DNA of 64,000 nucleotides, from the NCBI RefSeq assembly GCF_026113935.1, contig NZ_JAPEUL010000006.1:62001-126000 (forward strand), written 5' to 3'. The notes below the pieces were generated by a model, which made no database searches, was not told the DNA's origin, and saw only the letters and a list, made by a program, of their open reading frames with translations. The position numbers were made by a program, and so were the translations under genes. The stretch comes from Marinomonas rhodophyticola. GTDB taxonomy: Bacteria; Pseudomonadota; Gammaproteobacteria; Pseudomonadales; Marinomonadaceae. This document shows positions 43,701-53,880 of this stretch, one piece after another (position 1 is the stretch's first letter; each line of letters begins with the position of its first letter).

Positions 43701-44878
43701 TCAATAACTGCGTATTAACCCAATTAAAACAAACACAATAATCAGCACAAAAATCGAAGGCCGTTTGTATTTTAACCAAATAAATCCTAGGGCAACACAA
43801 ACAATATCCCACACACTAACAAGGCTTGACGTTCCAGTAGGATGGTATAGAGCTGCGATTAATATACCGACTACGGCAGCGTTTAGACTCGCCACAATAC
43901 CACGGCATCGCGTATTGCTTGATAAATGGTGCCAGATGTTTTGCGCACCGAGCATCAAGAGCAAACCTGATAAAAATACACCTAATGTTGCGATACCCGC
44001 CCACAACCAAACATTGGCTCCTTGCGGTGCCGCAGACGCACCAAGAAAGCTTGCCATGGTAAACATAGGACCAGGAACCGCTTGTGCCGCGGCATATCCA
44101 ATCAGCAAATTCGCCTCAGAGACACGATCGGAAACAAATACCGATAACATAGGTAAAACCACATGACCACCACCGAATACCAGAGCACCAGCTCGATAAA
44201 AATCAGCAAACACACCACCTAACCCACTGTCAAAAGCGAAGCTGATTACAAACAGGCCGATCGATAAAAACAACAAAAACCAAGCACAACGCACCTTAGG
44301 TAATGGATCATGAGAATTTGAAGACGAAAAAGACAGGAAAAGGCCAATACAAGCAGCAATAGCTAACACCACAAGACTACTAAAACTAAATGGCATCCAT
44401 ATCAGCGCCGCAGCACTCAAAAGAGCCACACACGCCATGTCCTTACGCTGACAGAAGGATCGCCACATACTCACACAGGCATCAGCCACCACCACAACGG
44501 CCAATAATTTTAATGCATGGACAGCCGACTCAAAAATTCGTTTCCCTGCCAGTGGTAACCAAATTGAGCCAGAAGCACCATAACAACAAAAGACGGCAAC
44601 GTAAAAGCCACAAAGGCCGCTATCGCGCCAAGTAAACCCGCGCGATGATAGCCCAAAGCAAAGCCAACCTGACTCGATCCTGGCCCTGGGACTATCTGAC
44701 TCAGCGCGACCCATTGGGCATATTGAGCCTCACTTGCCCATTGCTTACGCTTAATGAAGGTCTGATTGAAATAACCAAGGTGCGCAGCAGGCCCACCAAA
44801 ACTGGTAAAACCTAACCATAAAAACGAGACAAATACCTCGCTAACACGCTTGATGTATGAGCATTTTTTGTCTGTCAT
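43701..44878 (-). CDS. chrA: Chromate transporter ChrA (CHR family), frame broken by one missing base
   Basis: The N-terminal CHR domain (FLWLGFTSFGGPAAHLGYF, LSQIVPGPGSSQVGFALGY) and the C-terminal CHR domain (GALVFGGGHVVLPML, AQAVPGPMFTMASFLG) lie in two frames that meet at 44532-44536. Five A (T on the coding strand) are read there; six give GNEFFESAVHALKLLAV and a 392-residue two-domain carrier of about ten to twelve helices. CHR proteins export chromate, often with sulfate linkage. ATG 44878 lies 16 bp after the mutY stop. It is inserted between mutY and yggX, normally neighbours, hinting at a later insertion. Confidence 0.85.
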
Positions 44879-44894
44879 TATGCAAAAATCCAAA

Positions 44895-45944
44895 TCAGTT
44901 AATCTGTTCCAAAATGCTTCTGACTGGTGCTGGCAATCCTTGGGCCAAAGCATCTTGTAGACTAAACCATTGATATTTATTCTCTTCCATCACCAACGTC
45001 ATGGCGGACAGCTGAATTTGGCTTGGTGCAATATCCAAATGATAATGACTAAAAGTATGTCTAAAAGGTGACAATGGCATGACAGTGTGCACTTGCGTCG
45101 CAAAACGCTGTTCAACATGCAAAACAATCGACTCTTCCGACGCCAATTCAGGCAAGCTCCACAACCCTCCCCAGATACCTGTTGATGGACGCTTTTCCAA
45201 CAACAGTTGTCCTTGTGGATTATTCAATACCAGTAGTTGAACACTCCTCTCAGGTTTGACGGCTTTTTTGGGGTTACGAATCGGAAATTGCGTTGGATCT
45301 TGGCTAAGACGCCCTTGGCAGTCACGCTCCAAGGGGCAAAGCAAACACTGAGGTTTAGATCGCGTACAGAGCGTTGCACCTAAATCCATCATGGCTTGCG
45401 TGTAATCACCACAACGCGTATTAGGCATATAGTGTTCAGCCAAATCCCACATGGCATTTTCGGTTTTTTTATCACCAGGCCACGTGGGTATGGCATGAAA
45501 ACGCGCCAACACACGCTTGACATTGCCATCCAGAATCGCGGCTTGAACACCACGAGAAATAGAAAGAATCGCCGCTGCGGTTGAACGCCCAATCCCTGGC
45601 AACTCGCAAACACCTTCCACCGTTTGCGGAAATTCACTGTCAAATTCGTCCACCAGCATTTTAGCGGCTTTGTGCATATTACGCGCTCGGGCGTAATAGC
45701 CTAAACCACTCCAATGAGCGAGTACGTCGTCTTGCTCAGCATCAGCCAAAGCCTCCACCGTTGGAAACGACGTCATGAATTTCTGGTAATAAGGAATCAC
45801 TGTCGTCACCTGCGTTTGCTGCAGCATGATCTCAGAAATCCATACACGATATGGGGTTTTATTCTCTTGCCAGGGCAAGCTTTTACGCCCGTGTTCATCA
45901 AACCACGCTAAAACACGGGGCGCAAAATTCTCAACTGCTTGCAT
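44895..45944 (-). CDS. mutY: Adenine DNA glycosylase MutY
   Basis: The 349-residue enzyme has the HhH-GPD core: Glu38 in WISEIMLQQTQV, the HhH LPGIGRSTAAAI, the catalytic Asp in AAILDGNVKRVLARF and a [4Fe-4S] loop with C-x6-C-x2-C-x5-C spacing (CTRSKPQCLLCPLERDC). The C-terminal Nudix-like domain that recognises 8-oxoG follows (GQLLLEKRPSTGIWGGLWSL). It removes adenine opposite 8-oxoguanine. It follows asmA (34 bp), also a common arrangement in relatives. Confidence 0.95.
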   Translation of the reverse strand: MQAVENFAPRVLAWFDEHGRKSLPWQENKTPYRVWISEIMLQQTQVTTVIPYYQKFMTSFPTVEALADAEQDDVLAHWSGLGYYARARNMHKAAKMLVDEFDSEFPQTVEGVCELPGIGRSTAAAILSISRGVQAAILDGNVKRVLARFHAIPTWPGDKKTENAMWDLAEHYMPNTRCGDYTQAMMDLGATLCTRSKPQCLLCPLERDCQGRLSQDPTQFPIRNPKKAVKPERSVQLLVLNNPQGQLLLEKRPSTGIWGGLWSLPELASEESIVLHVEQRFATQVHTVMPLSPFRHTFSHYHLDIAPSQIQLSAMTLVMEENKYQWFSLQDALAQGLPAPVRSILEQIN

Positions 45945-45978
45945 CTACTTCTCACGTTCACGACATGTTCAACAGAAA

Positions 45979-48257
45979 CTAAAACAAACTCTTTAGCTTC
46001 TCTTTTAATTTTTCTTTTGCTCTTTCTTCCTCTGCTTGACGTTTTTCGTCAAACTCGGCTTTTAATCGCGCTTTTTCTTCTTCAACTTTGCTTTTTAAAC
46101 GCGCTTTTTCGGCTTCGGCTTTTTCTTGCAAACGGGCTTTTTCCTCAGCCGCTTTTTCGGCCAATTCCGCTTTTGCCAAATCCGCAAAAAGCTGACCAAA
46201 GCCTTTTATATCCGGACGACATAAACCTGCCGGATCATCGCTAAACTGCCCCTTACACACGATTGGAAACGCTAATTGAGTGACCTTTTCATTGACTTGG
46301 CAAGCTTGATCTAAGGTACTACCCGCAATAGCAACGTTCGCTTGATAATCCAATGAAGAGTTAGGCAATGATACAACACCATTACCAGTCACTTGCACAC
46401 CGGCAGAACTGATTTTTAAGCCTGGCGTCGACACCTGTCCATTCATAATACGCGCCGGAAAACGCATGGTTTCAAATGGTGTATCGGGACCAAACTTTTG
46501 CTCATCAATTTTATCCTTACGGATAGTGGCAATGCCCTCACAAACCGTCTTTGTTAAGTTTGTGCCCACTAAGGCGCCATTTTTAATGTCGATTAGTAAA
46601 TCCCCTTGTAGAGACGACATTAAACTGTCTATACGATTGCCCTTGGCGCTTAGTTCACCAGTCAGATAGGTCGCACCCGCTATTTTATCCATGTCCATGA
46701 AATCAACCAATAATGGCTGAATCTGCACACCGTCGATAGAAGGAACAATATTAATAGATGGCACACGTCCTCGCACATCTACATTCATCGTTGATGAGAC
46801 ATTTCCCTTATATAGGGAAGCGTGCAATGGTGACACCTTTATCAAACCATTAGCTTGCGTGGAATCCAGTTCGATCTTGTCTATTTTAAGGTTTTTAACC
46901 GTTATGTTTTCAAACACTAAGCCAACATGACCGTTCAAACTACGCAACAACTCAACGGGAATGAGGTCATTGTCGTCTTTCGGACTAACACCCGCAGCTA
47001 CTTCTGGTGGCTTTTCTTGCCCCGGATCATCAGCTTGCTCGGCTGGCACAGGAAGATAACGGTCTAAATTTAAATTGGCGCCAGCAACACTCACATCCCA
47101 ACGTAAAGGAGACAAAGCCACCACAGCATTGGCCTCTATTTTGGTATCGTCTAACATAATAGAAATCGGTTGAGCCGTGATAGAATCTAAACTGCCTTCA
47201 AATATAATATCGGCACGCGCTTTAGTCAGCGCGGAATCATCGGACATATCTGGCAACGGTAAGTTTAAGCGCGTCATGAGATAACGAGGATTAAACTCGC
47301 CGATTGATAGTACGGCAGAAAACTGAGGATCACTCAATACTTGGTAGGCTTGAACCTTAGCGTCAACATTTACCCCTAAGACACTTAATGCCACGCCCTC
47401 TGCCAACACATTCTCTTGCGGCAAATCAATATCCAAATTCACAGCGCTCAGCTTCGCACTCATTGGACTCGCCGGTAAGTTGTCACCCTCTACCTCAGCC
47501 GTCAAAACTAAAGAATCCAGTATTAGAGATTCACGCTCAGGGAACACAGTAAGGTTGGCGTTTAAGGTTGCCTTTGCTTTAATAGGCGACTGACCTTGCA
47601 AGTCACTTTGTGTCACTGCAATGTCCATGACCATAGGCCACGCTTTATCCCACTGCACGTCGTTTAGCTGAACATTCAAAACGGCATTGATAAGCTGTTT
47701 CGTTTGTTCATCGCGGTACAACACCTGTGCATTTTCAATGCGTAACTCATCCAATTGCACATCGGGAATCTTGAAAGGTGTGCTACTGCCATCCGTTTGT
47801 GTAACAGCATTTGTCGATGCCTGCGTCGCTGAGCGGCTTGATGAATCACTATTCGCCGCACCGACAGCGGCCGACTCTAATTGCCAGTTGCCTTGACCAT
47901 TGGCATCCTTATTTAAACTGGCCTTTAGATTGACTAAGTTAACTTTATTCACCTGAATTTTTCGCTCAAGCAAAGGCAAAATTGCCACACCGAATTCAGC
48001 ACGATCAAATTGCACTATCTCTGGATCATCCCCCAAAGCAACGCCGATATTCTCTAACTCAAGCCCAAGCCAAGGGAAAAAGACCAACTTATATCACCAT
48101 CCAGACGCAAACTAACATTGGCTTTCTCTAAGGCAACACTTTTAAGTTCGTCTTTAAAATCATTCGGATTGACGAACAACATAACGTACGCCAGTAAAAG
48201 AGCAATAATGGCTAACAAGCCCACCACTAATAATGAAAGTCGCTTTATCCAAACCAT
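45979..48257 (-). CDS. asmA: AsmA family protein, frame broken by one missing base
   Basis: One N-terminal membrane helix (RLSLLVVGLLAIIALLLAYV) is followed by the AsmA domain (VNPNDFKDELKSVALEKANV, WLGLELENIGVALGD). The frame is lost at 48077-48081, where five A (T on coding strand) should be six to give ISWSFFPWLGLEL. Restored, the protein has 759 residues, mostly periplasmic beta structure, ending in a highly charged Lys/Glu coiled coil of about 60 residues (EEKARLKAEFDEKRQAEEER). AsmA-like proteins form a bridge-like fold and affect outer-membrane lipid transport. ATG 48257 has AAAGGAG upstream. Confidence 0.85.
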
Positions 48258-48524
48258 GACAGACTCCTTTAAGATGTATAACCACAAATGCATTTGATCT
48301 AATTAGCCGCTTACCTTAATTCATACTCAGCAGCGGATTAATTCGCCTATCATAGCATTCGAAGTTGATGTTTATCGACGCAATAGCGACAACTCATCAA
48401 AAAACACTCAGACAAAGCATAGAAGCTAAGGAGTCCCACGTTCTATAATGGGCACCTTATGTCATGCTCTTATTACACAAAAAGTGGCGACTCTTCGTCA
48501 CAATCACGGTGGAGAAACCAATCA

Positions 48525-49118
48525 ATGTCCGATCGCATTGCCAGTGTCGAGCGTAATACGCTTGAAACTCAGATTAAGGTGTCGATTAACTTAGACGGTA
48601 CCGGTAAATTCAGCTGCGTCACAGGCGTTCCTTTCCTTGACCACATGCTTGAACAAGTAGCCCGTCATGGATTGATTGACTTAGACATTCATGCCGTAGG
48701 TGACCTTCACATTGACGCTCATCACACAGTGGAAGACTTAGGTATCACGTTGGGCCAAGCTTTTGACATCGCGGTAGGCGATAAAAAAGGCATCAAACGT
48801 TACGGTCATGCTTACGTTCCATTAGACGAAGCACTCTCACGGGTGGTGATCGATTTTTCAGGTCGCCAGGGACTAGAAATGCACGTGCCTTTCACACGCG
48901 CCTCTGTTGGCGGCTTTGATGTAGACTTGTTTTCTGAGTTCTTCCACGGTTTCATCAACCATGCCAAAGTAACGTTACACCTAGACAATCTTCGTGGTAA
49001 AAACACCCACCACCAAGCCGAAACCATTTTTAAAGCCTTCGGCCGTGCGTTGCGCATGGCGTTAGAAGTGGATGAGCGTATGGCAGGGCAAATGCCATCT
49101 ACCAAAGGTTGTTTGTAG
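48525..49118 (+). CDS. hisB: Imidazoleglycerol-phosphate dehydratase
   Basis: A 197-residue monofunctional HisB with the two metal-binding repeats [31 protein letters not shown] and later [29 protein letters not shown]. It converts imidazoleglycerol phosphate to imidazoleacetol phosphate in histidine synthesis. ATG 48525 ([11 protein letters not shown]) has GGAG upstream and is favoured over 48459. It heads the hisB-hisH-hisF run, with asmA divergent. Confidence 0.95.
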   Translation: MSDRIASVERNTLETQIKVSINLDGTGKFSCVTGVPFLDHMLEQVARHGLIDLDIHAVGDLHIDAHHTVEDLGITLGQAFDIAVGDKKGIKRYGHAYVPLDEALSRVVIDFSGRQGLEMHVPFTRASVGGFDVDLFSEFFHGFINHAKVTLHLDNLRGKNTHHQAETIFKAFGRALRMALEVDERMAGQMPSTKGCL

Positions 49119-49130
49119 GACATTGTCAGC

Positions 49131-49793
49131 ATGAACGATATGAAAAAATCCACTGTTGCAGTCATTGATTATGGCATGGGTAATCTACATTCGGTTGCCA
49201 AAGCCCTCGAGCACGTTGCGGATGAAAATACCTCGGTAATTGTCACCAGTGATCCTGCAGTCATTGATGCGGCAGATCGTGTGTTATTACCAGGTGTTGG
49301 TGCCATTCGTGATTGCATCGGCGAAATGCACAACGCAGGCTTAGTGCCAAGCATCCGCAAAGCCATGGCAGAAAAACCCTTTCTCGCTATTTGCGTCGGC
49401 ATCCAATCATTGATGTCACACAGCGAAGAAAACGGCGGTGTCGATTGCTTAAACCATTTTAAAGGCAACGCACTGTTCTTTGGTGAGAACCACAAAGACC
49501 ATGATGGTAGCAAATTAAAGGTGCCGCACATGGGTTGGAATCAGGTCAAACAAACCACGAATCATCCTCTGTGGGCAGGCATTCCAGACAATGCACGTTT
49601 TTATTTCGTACACAGCTTTTACGTTGTACCAGAGAACAAAAACGAAGTAGCCGGTACATGCGATTACGGTTTAACGTTCTGTGTCGCCCTTGCCCGTGAC
49701 AATGTGTTCGCGGTCCAGTTTCATCCGGAAAAAAGCCATAAAGACGGTCTTCAACTTTATAAAAACTTCCTACATTGGAATGGCAAACCTTAG
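49131..49793 (+). CDS. hisH: Imidazole glycerol phosphate synthase, glutaminase subunit
   Basis: A 220-residue class I glutamine amidotransferase: the nucleophile Cys lies in [13 protein letters not shown] and the His-Glu pair in [14 protein letters not shown]. It supplies ammonia to HisF to form imidazoleglycerol phosphate and AICAR. It follows hisB by 12 bp. The usual neighbour hisA is absent between hisH and hisF; only 58 non-coding bases lie there. Confidence 0.95.
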   Translation: MNDMKKSTVAVIDYGMGNLHSVAKALEHVADENTSVIVTSDPAVIDAADRVLLPGVGAIRDCIGEMHNAGLVPSIRKAMAEKPFLAICVGIQSLMSHSEENGGVDCLNHFKGNALFFGENHKDHDGSKLKVPHMGWNQVKQTTNHPLWAGIPDNARFYFVHSFYVVPENKNEVAGTCDYGLTFCVALARDNVFAVQFHPEKSHKDGLQLYKNFLHWNGKP

Positions 49794-49851
49794 TAGTAAG
49801 TCAGCCTGTTTATTTAGATAGAAGAATATTAGATTTTAGGAGCACCATTTT

Positions 49852-50625
49852 ATGGGCTTAGCAAAACGTATTATTCCTTGCCTTGATGTGGACAATGGCC
49901 GCGTTGTAAAAGGCGTTCAGTTCGTCGATATTCGTGATGCGGGTGACCCTGTTGAAGTGGCGAAACGCTATAATGAGCAAGGTGCTGATGAGATTACCTT
50001 TCTCGACATCACCGCCAGTTCAGACGATAGGGAAACCACAGTTCACATGGTGGAAGCTATTGCCAGTCAAGTGTTTATCCCTCTGACTGTAGGCGGCGGC
50101 ATTCGTACCTGTGAAGACATTCGCCGTATGTTAAATGCTGGCGCCGACAAAGTAGGTATTAATACCGCCGCGGTGTTTAACCCAGAGTTTGTCCGCGAAG
50201 CGGCGCAGCGTTTTGGTTCCCAGTGTATCGTGGTCGCCATTGATGCCAAAAAAGTCAGTGCCGAAGGCGAACCTGACAAATGGGAAATTTTTACCCATGG
50301 CGGTAGAAAACCAACTGGCCTAGATGCGGTTGAATGGGCTAAAAAAATGGTGGAATACGGTGCGGGTGAAATTCTGTTGACTAGCATGGATCGTGACGGC
50401 ACGAAAAATGGTTTTGACCTTGGCATCACCCGAGCAATAAGCGAAGCAGTCCATGTACCAGTCATCGCTTCTGGCGGTGTTGGCAATTTGGACCACCTAG
50501 TCGACGGTGTAATCGAAGGCAAAGCCGATGCCGTATTAGCAGCCAGTATTTTCCACTTTGGCGAATACAGCATTCAGCAAGCCAAGCAACGTATGACAGA
50601 CGCTGGCATAGAAATGCGTTTGTAA
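49852..50625 (+). CDS. hisF: Imidazole glycerol phosphate synthase, cyclase subunit
   Basis: A 257-residue TIM barrel with the HisF pattern: Asp12 in [16 protein letters not shown], the second catalytic Asp in [11 protein letters not shown], the phosphate-binding TVGGGIRT and [14 protein letters not shown]. It partners with HisH. AGGAGCACC precedes the ATG, and a strong hairpin terminator follows, so it closes the operon. Confidence 0.96.
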   Translation: MGLAKRIIPCLDVDNGRVVKGVQFVDIRDAGDPVEVAKRYNEQGADEITFLDITASSDDRETTVHMVEAIASQVFIPLTVGGGIRTCEDIRRMLNAGADKVGINTAAVFNPEFVREAAQRFGSQCIVVAIDAKKVSAEGEPDKWEIFTHGGRKPTGLDAVEWAKKMVEYGAGEILLTSMDRDGTKNGFDLGITRAISEAVHVPVIASGGVGNLDHLVDGVIEGKADAVLAASIFHFGEYSIQQAKQRMTDAGIEMRL

Positions 50626-50640
50626 TAACTAAGCAAACCT

Positions 50641-50673
50641 AGAAGCACGACCGATTGCAACGGTCGTGCTTCT
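50641..50673 (+). terminator. Hairpin terminator after hisF
   Basis: AGAAGCACGACCG (50641-50653) pairs perfectly with CGGTCGTGCTTCT (50661-50673). The T-tract is short (TTCTTCC), but the 13-bp stem is very stable. Confidence 0.8.
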
Positions 50674-50694
50674 TCCAATAAACGAACGCACTCT

Positions 50695-51027
50695 TTAAAA
50701 GTGCTCACCGTTTTCGTAATAATCTTTCCTTTGTAGATCATGAAAGAGCACAGTGATATCTTGCCCACTGTCCACCAATGGTCTGACTAATTCTTCAATA
50801 ATGAGTGCCACTTTGCGCTTCACCTCGTCACCTCGGTCAAACCAAAACACATCAAAAAACGGATACGCAGGAGAAGCTCCGCCAACCGCTAAAAAAGTCG
50901 TCGCTTGATACTCAAGAGTAAAGTGTGAATTAGGCGTGTCCGTAATTTCTGCTAAGTTCTCGACTAAAATATCGGCAATGGATTCTAATTCATCAAACGC
51001 CAAGCCACGTACACGTAAATGAGGCAT
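50695..51027 (-). CDS. DUF1904 family protein (tautomerase-like fold)
   Basis: About 110 residues starting MPHLRVRGLAFDELESIADI, with YPFFDVFWFDRGDEVKRKVA later, as in DUF1904. The N-terminal Met-Pro and size resemble the 4-oxalocrotonate tautomerase superfamily, where Pro1 is catalytic; whether it is active is unknown. ATG 51027 is chosen because AAGG lies six bases upstream, and this leaves proline next to the initiator Met. It is convergent with hisF. Confidence 0.75.
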   Translation of the reverse strand: MPHLRVRGLAFDELESIADILVENLAEITDTPNSHFTLEYQATTFLAVGGASPAYPFFDVFWFDRGDEVKRKVALIIEELVRPLVDSGQDITVLFHDLQRKDYYENGEHF

Positions 51028-51077
51028 AACCATCCTTACTTCTAAGAAAATAATTTACTAGAAAGGGAAGCGAGTAA

Positions 51078-51485
51078 TTACTCGCTATCCACATAGTCAA
51101 AAGAGCGAGTTTCTATGACAGCACCATCTTTCACGACATCCACACTCCACTTGCCATCAAAGCCAGGCATTAAGCGCTTACTTGACCATACTCTCCACCG
51201 ATCGCCACCAATATCAAACGCGACATCAGCCTGCTCTTCATCATCCAGCTTCCAGCGATGAATCACTTGACTACCTTGCATATCACGCAAATCCGTGAAG
51301 AAATACACTCGCTGTATCTCACCATATTCTACTTTTACCACGGGACCAATATCATCAATTGGTTCGCGATCTACCACATCGGTCGAAAATTGCGCACGCG
51401 CAACCGTACCTTCCGCCCACACTGGCAATATCGTTGCAAACGATAAAATACCAGCTAAAACCACGCGAGTTAGCGTTTGCCACAT
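51078..51485 (-). CDS. DUF2914 family exported protein
   Basis: A 135-residue protein with a signal peptide (LTRVVLAGILSFATILPVWA, cleavage before EGTVARAQ) and a DUF2914 domain (YFFTDLRDMQGSQVIHRWKL, GDRWRVWSSKRLMPGFDGKW). It should be periplasmic; DUF2914 domains are beta-rich and of unknown function. It lies 50 bp upstream of the DUF1904 gene on the same strand. Confidence 0.8.
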   Translation of the reverse strand: MWQTLTRVVLAGILSFATILPVWAEGTVARAQFSTDVVDREPIDDIGPVVKVEYGEIQRVYFFTDLRDMQGSQVIHRWKLDDEEQADVAFDIGGDRWRVWSSKRLMPGFDGKWSVDVVKDGAVIETRSFDYVDSE

Positions 51486-51655
51486 ATTGAAATCCTATAG
51501 TCTTGTTATTTAAATCACTTTTGAGCCATCTATTCTATGAAAACCCAGTGATAAAGTTAGCTCAAAAATACGTAAAAGAAACGAGAGTTTTGTGTCATTT
51601 TGCCACACTCTCGTTGCTTTTTTTAAATGACAGCCCATTGATGTCGAAGAGCGGC

Positions 51656-52153
51656 TTATTTTCCTTGGCGATCGGCCAACGGTGTCGAGAAGGTATATTC
51701 CATATCCCAAGGAAAGCGAATCCAAGTATCTTGGCTAACTTCGGTAATAAAAGTATCCACTAATGGCTTACCGGCAGGCTTGGCATAAATGGTCGCGAAA
51801 TGGGCTTTAGGCAGCATTTCACGCACCTTCGCAGCCGTTCGCCCCGTATCAACAAGATCGTCGACCAGAATAAAACCTTCGCCGTCACCTTCTACACCTT
51901 TCAATACATTTAGCTCACCTTGTTTCATGGCAGCATCACCCTTTTCATCGGCACCATAGCTGACAATACAAATGGTATCGATTAAACGAATGTCCATTTC
52001 ACGGCACAAGATAGCCGCTGGCACCAAACCACCACGGGTAATCGCAATAATACCCTTCCAAGGACCTTGCTCTAGCAACCGCCAAGATAACGCACGAGCA
52101 TTTCTATGTAATTCTTCCCAAGACACTGGAAAATCTTTTGAATAAGGGGTCAT
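51656..52153 (-). CDS. gpt: Xanthine-guanine phosphoribosyltransferase
   Basis: The 165-residue enzyme has the PRPP-binding motif [20 protein letters not shown] and [20 protein letters not shown] near the N-terminus, ending [12 protein letters not shown], all as in Gpt. It salvages xanthine, guanine and hypoxanthine with PRPP at the inner membrane face. ATG 52153 has AGGAGC eight bases upstream and is preferred over a TTG at 52159. Confidence 0.93.
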   Translation of the reverse strand: MTPYSKDFPVSWEELHRNARALSWRLLEQGPWKGIIAITRGGLVPAAILCREMDIRLIDTICIVSYGADEKGDAAMKQGELNVLKGVEGDGEGFILVDDLVDTGRTAAKVREMLPKAHFATIYAKPAGKPLVDTFITEVSQDTWIRFPWDMEYTFSTPLADRQGK

Positions 52154-52262
52154 CTTCAAAGCTCCTACGCTTTTATCGTTCGTTCTATCTACTAGTTTTA
52201 TCTGCTATATAAGGTGACGCACAAGTCACCAAACACGCAGACATTAGGTGGAATAGGCCAGA

Positions 52263-52774
52263 TTAGGATTTTAGCGGTAGAGGCAGCCCTGCCGCAACAA
52301 AAGTTACCCGATCGGTCAGTTTAGCCAGTGCTTGGTTCATGGCACCTGCCTCATCGCCAAAACGCCTAGCTAGAGCATTCATCGGCATAATCCCCAAACC
52401 CACTTCACTGGAAACCAACACTAAATCGCCCTCAAAGCGTTCAACCGCTTGTAACAGTGCACACTTTTCGCTTTCTAATCGAGCGTCGTCTTCCAAACAT
52501 AATAAATTCGTCAACCACAAGGTAAAACATTCGACAATGACCGCCTGTTCAGGCGCATTAAGAGAATCCAATACACTGGCAAGCGCCAACGGCTCTTCTA
52601 TTAACTGCCACTCTTTGGGACGATTGTCTTTATGTTGGCGAACTGGCTCGCCATCTCATCATCCCATACCTGCGACGTCGCCACATAACACACAGGCTTT
52701 GCGCAAGCCGCTATCTGCTCTTGCGCAAACGCACTTTTACCGCTTCTCACCCCACCGAGAACAAGATGTTTCAT
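52263..52774 (-). CDS. cobU: Adenosylcobinamide kinase/guanylyltransferase CobU, frame broken by one missing base
   Basis: The start MKHLVLGGVRSGKSAFAQ carries the Walker A motif (GGVRSGKS, residues 7-14), and CYVATSQVWDDEMASQF follows. The frame is lost at about 52631-52646, one base short, after which HKDNRPKEWQLIEEPLALAS and VIVECFTLWLTNLL and SSEVGLGIMPMNALARRFGD complete the enzyme at 170 residues. CobU phosphorylates adenosylcobinamide and transfers GMP to it during nucleotide loop assembly. Its ATG overlaps the end of cobD by four bases, so cbiB-cobD-cobU are one transcript. Confidence 0.85.
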
Positions 52775-53880
52775 GCAAGTTCCCCCCTTGAATAGCTCTG
52801 CGTCTGGTCTCCTGCGGTTTTTAATAGGCGTATCAAGGCACGATTTAACGCGTCCATTTCATCCAACGCAGGCAATGCCACACGAATCCAACCGTCCCCT
52901 AAACGCGTATGAACGCCCACCTGATGCAACATGGTAAAAACGTGCTCTGCATATGACTGACTATCAAGAAACCAAGTCGTAAATAAGGCATTCCGTACAC
53001 TGTCTTGTGAGTCAAAGATGGTATTCAATTTTGGCATAACTCGCTCAACAAACGCCGCTTGTCGTACGGCCAAGTTCTGCAACGCGTAAGATTGCCAAGC
53101 AGTATCCGCCAACGCCAAGCTCACCAAATGCAAACTGGGTGTCGCTACAGGCCAAGGTCCCAGCAAATTGTTCAATGCGACTTGCCATTTTGACGCGCAA
53201 AAAACAAACCCCACTCTTGCACCCGCCAAACCAAAAAACTTCCCAACAGAACGCATAACAAACAGAGATTCACTCAAATCGGATTCTTGGAGCTTCAATA
53301 CACTCCATTCAGGCGTCGCATCAATAAAAGCTTCGTCCACCACCAAACTGGCGCCTTGTTGCTCTGCATGAGCGATCAACTGAGACAAGATGCTGGCTGA
53401 CGCAAGCTCACCCGTCGGATTGTTCGGCTGAATCACCACAGCCACCGCCCAATGCTGCGTCAGTAATTGCTCTAACGCGTCGTAATAAACAATGTCGTAG
53501 CCCCATTTCTGCCAAGCAAAAGCATGCTCTTGATAACCAATACGCGGCACAAACACCGTTTGACTGGTTAAACATCCGGACTCCCGCAATAACGGAGGCA
53601 AAGATTCAATAATGTGCTGAGATCCAGCCCCTATGGCATTAGGACGACGAGCAAAGTAGCGCTCTGCTTGCTCTAATAACTCAGTTTGATCTGGCAAAGC
53701 CATCCATAAAGCCGTAGACACCTCAGGAACCGGCCAAGGTTCTCGGTTACAGGCAGAAGACAAATCCAACCAGTTTAACGCGTCGTTGCCCACTTTACGT
53801 TGCCAATAAGCCAAATCACCACCATGTTTGGGGGCGGCAAGCTCAAGATTCACCGGCTTTTTATTCAGATCAAAAGGCAT
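52771..53880 (-). CDS. cobD: Threonine-phosphate decarboxylase (CobD/CobC type)
   Basis: A 369-residue class I/II PLP enzyme with NAIGAGSQHIIESLPPLLRE, the substrate block VVIQPNNPTGELASASIL, LVVDEAFIDATPEWSVL and the PLP-lysine motif MRSVGKFFGLAGARVGF. It makes (R)-1-amino-2-propanol O-phosphate from threonine phosphate, the linker joined to adenosylcobyric acid by CbiB. ATG 53880 is preferred to 53895; it overlaps the end of cbiB by 16 bp. The name follows Salmonella; in Pseudomonas the same enzyme is CobC. Confidence 0.88.
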   Translation of the reverse strand: MPFDLNKKPVNLELAAPKHGGDLAYWQRKVGNDALNWLDLSSACNREPWPVPEVSTALWMALPDQTELLEQAERYFARRPNAIGAGSQHIIESLPPLLRESGCLTSQTVFVPRIGYQEHAFAWQKWGYDIVYYDALEQLLTQHWAVAVVIQPNNPTGELASASILSQLIAHAEQQGASLVVDEAFIDATPEWSVLKLQESDLSESLFVMRSVGKFFGLAGARVGFVFCASKWQVALNNLLGPWPVATPSLHLVSLALADTAWQSYALQNLAVRQAAFVERVMPKLNTIFDSQDSVRNALFTTWFLDSQSYAEHVFTMLHQVGVHTRLGDGWIRVALPALDEMDALNRALIRLLKTAGDQTQSYSRGELA

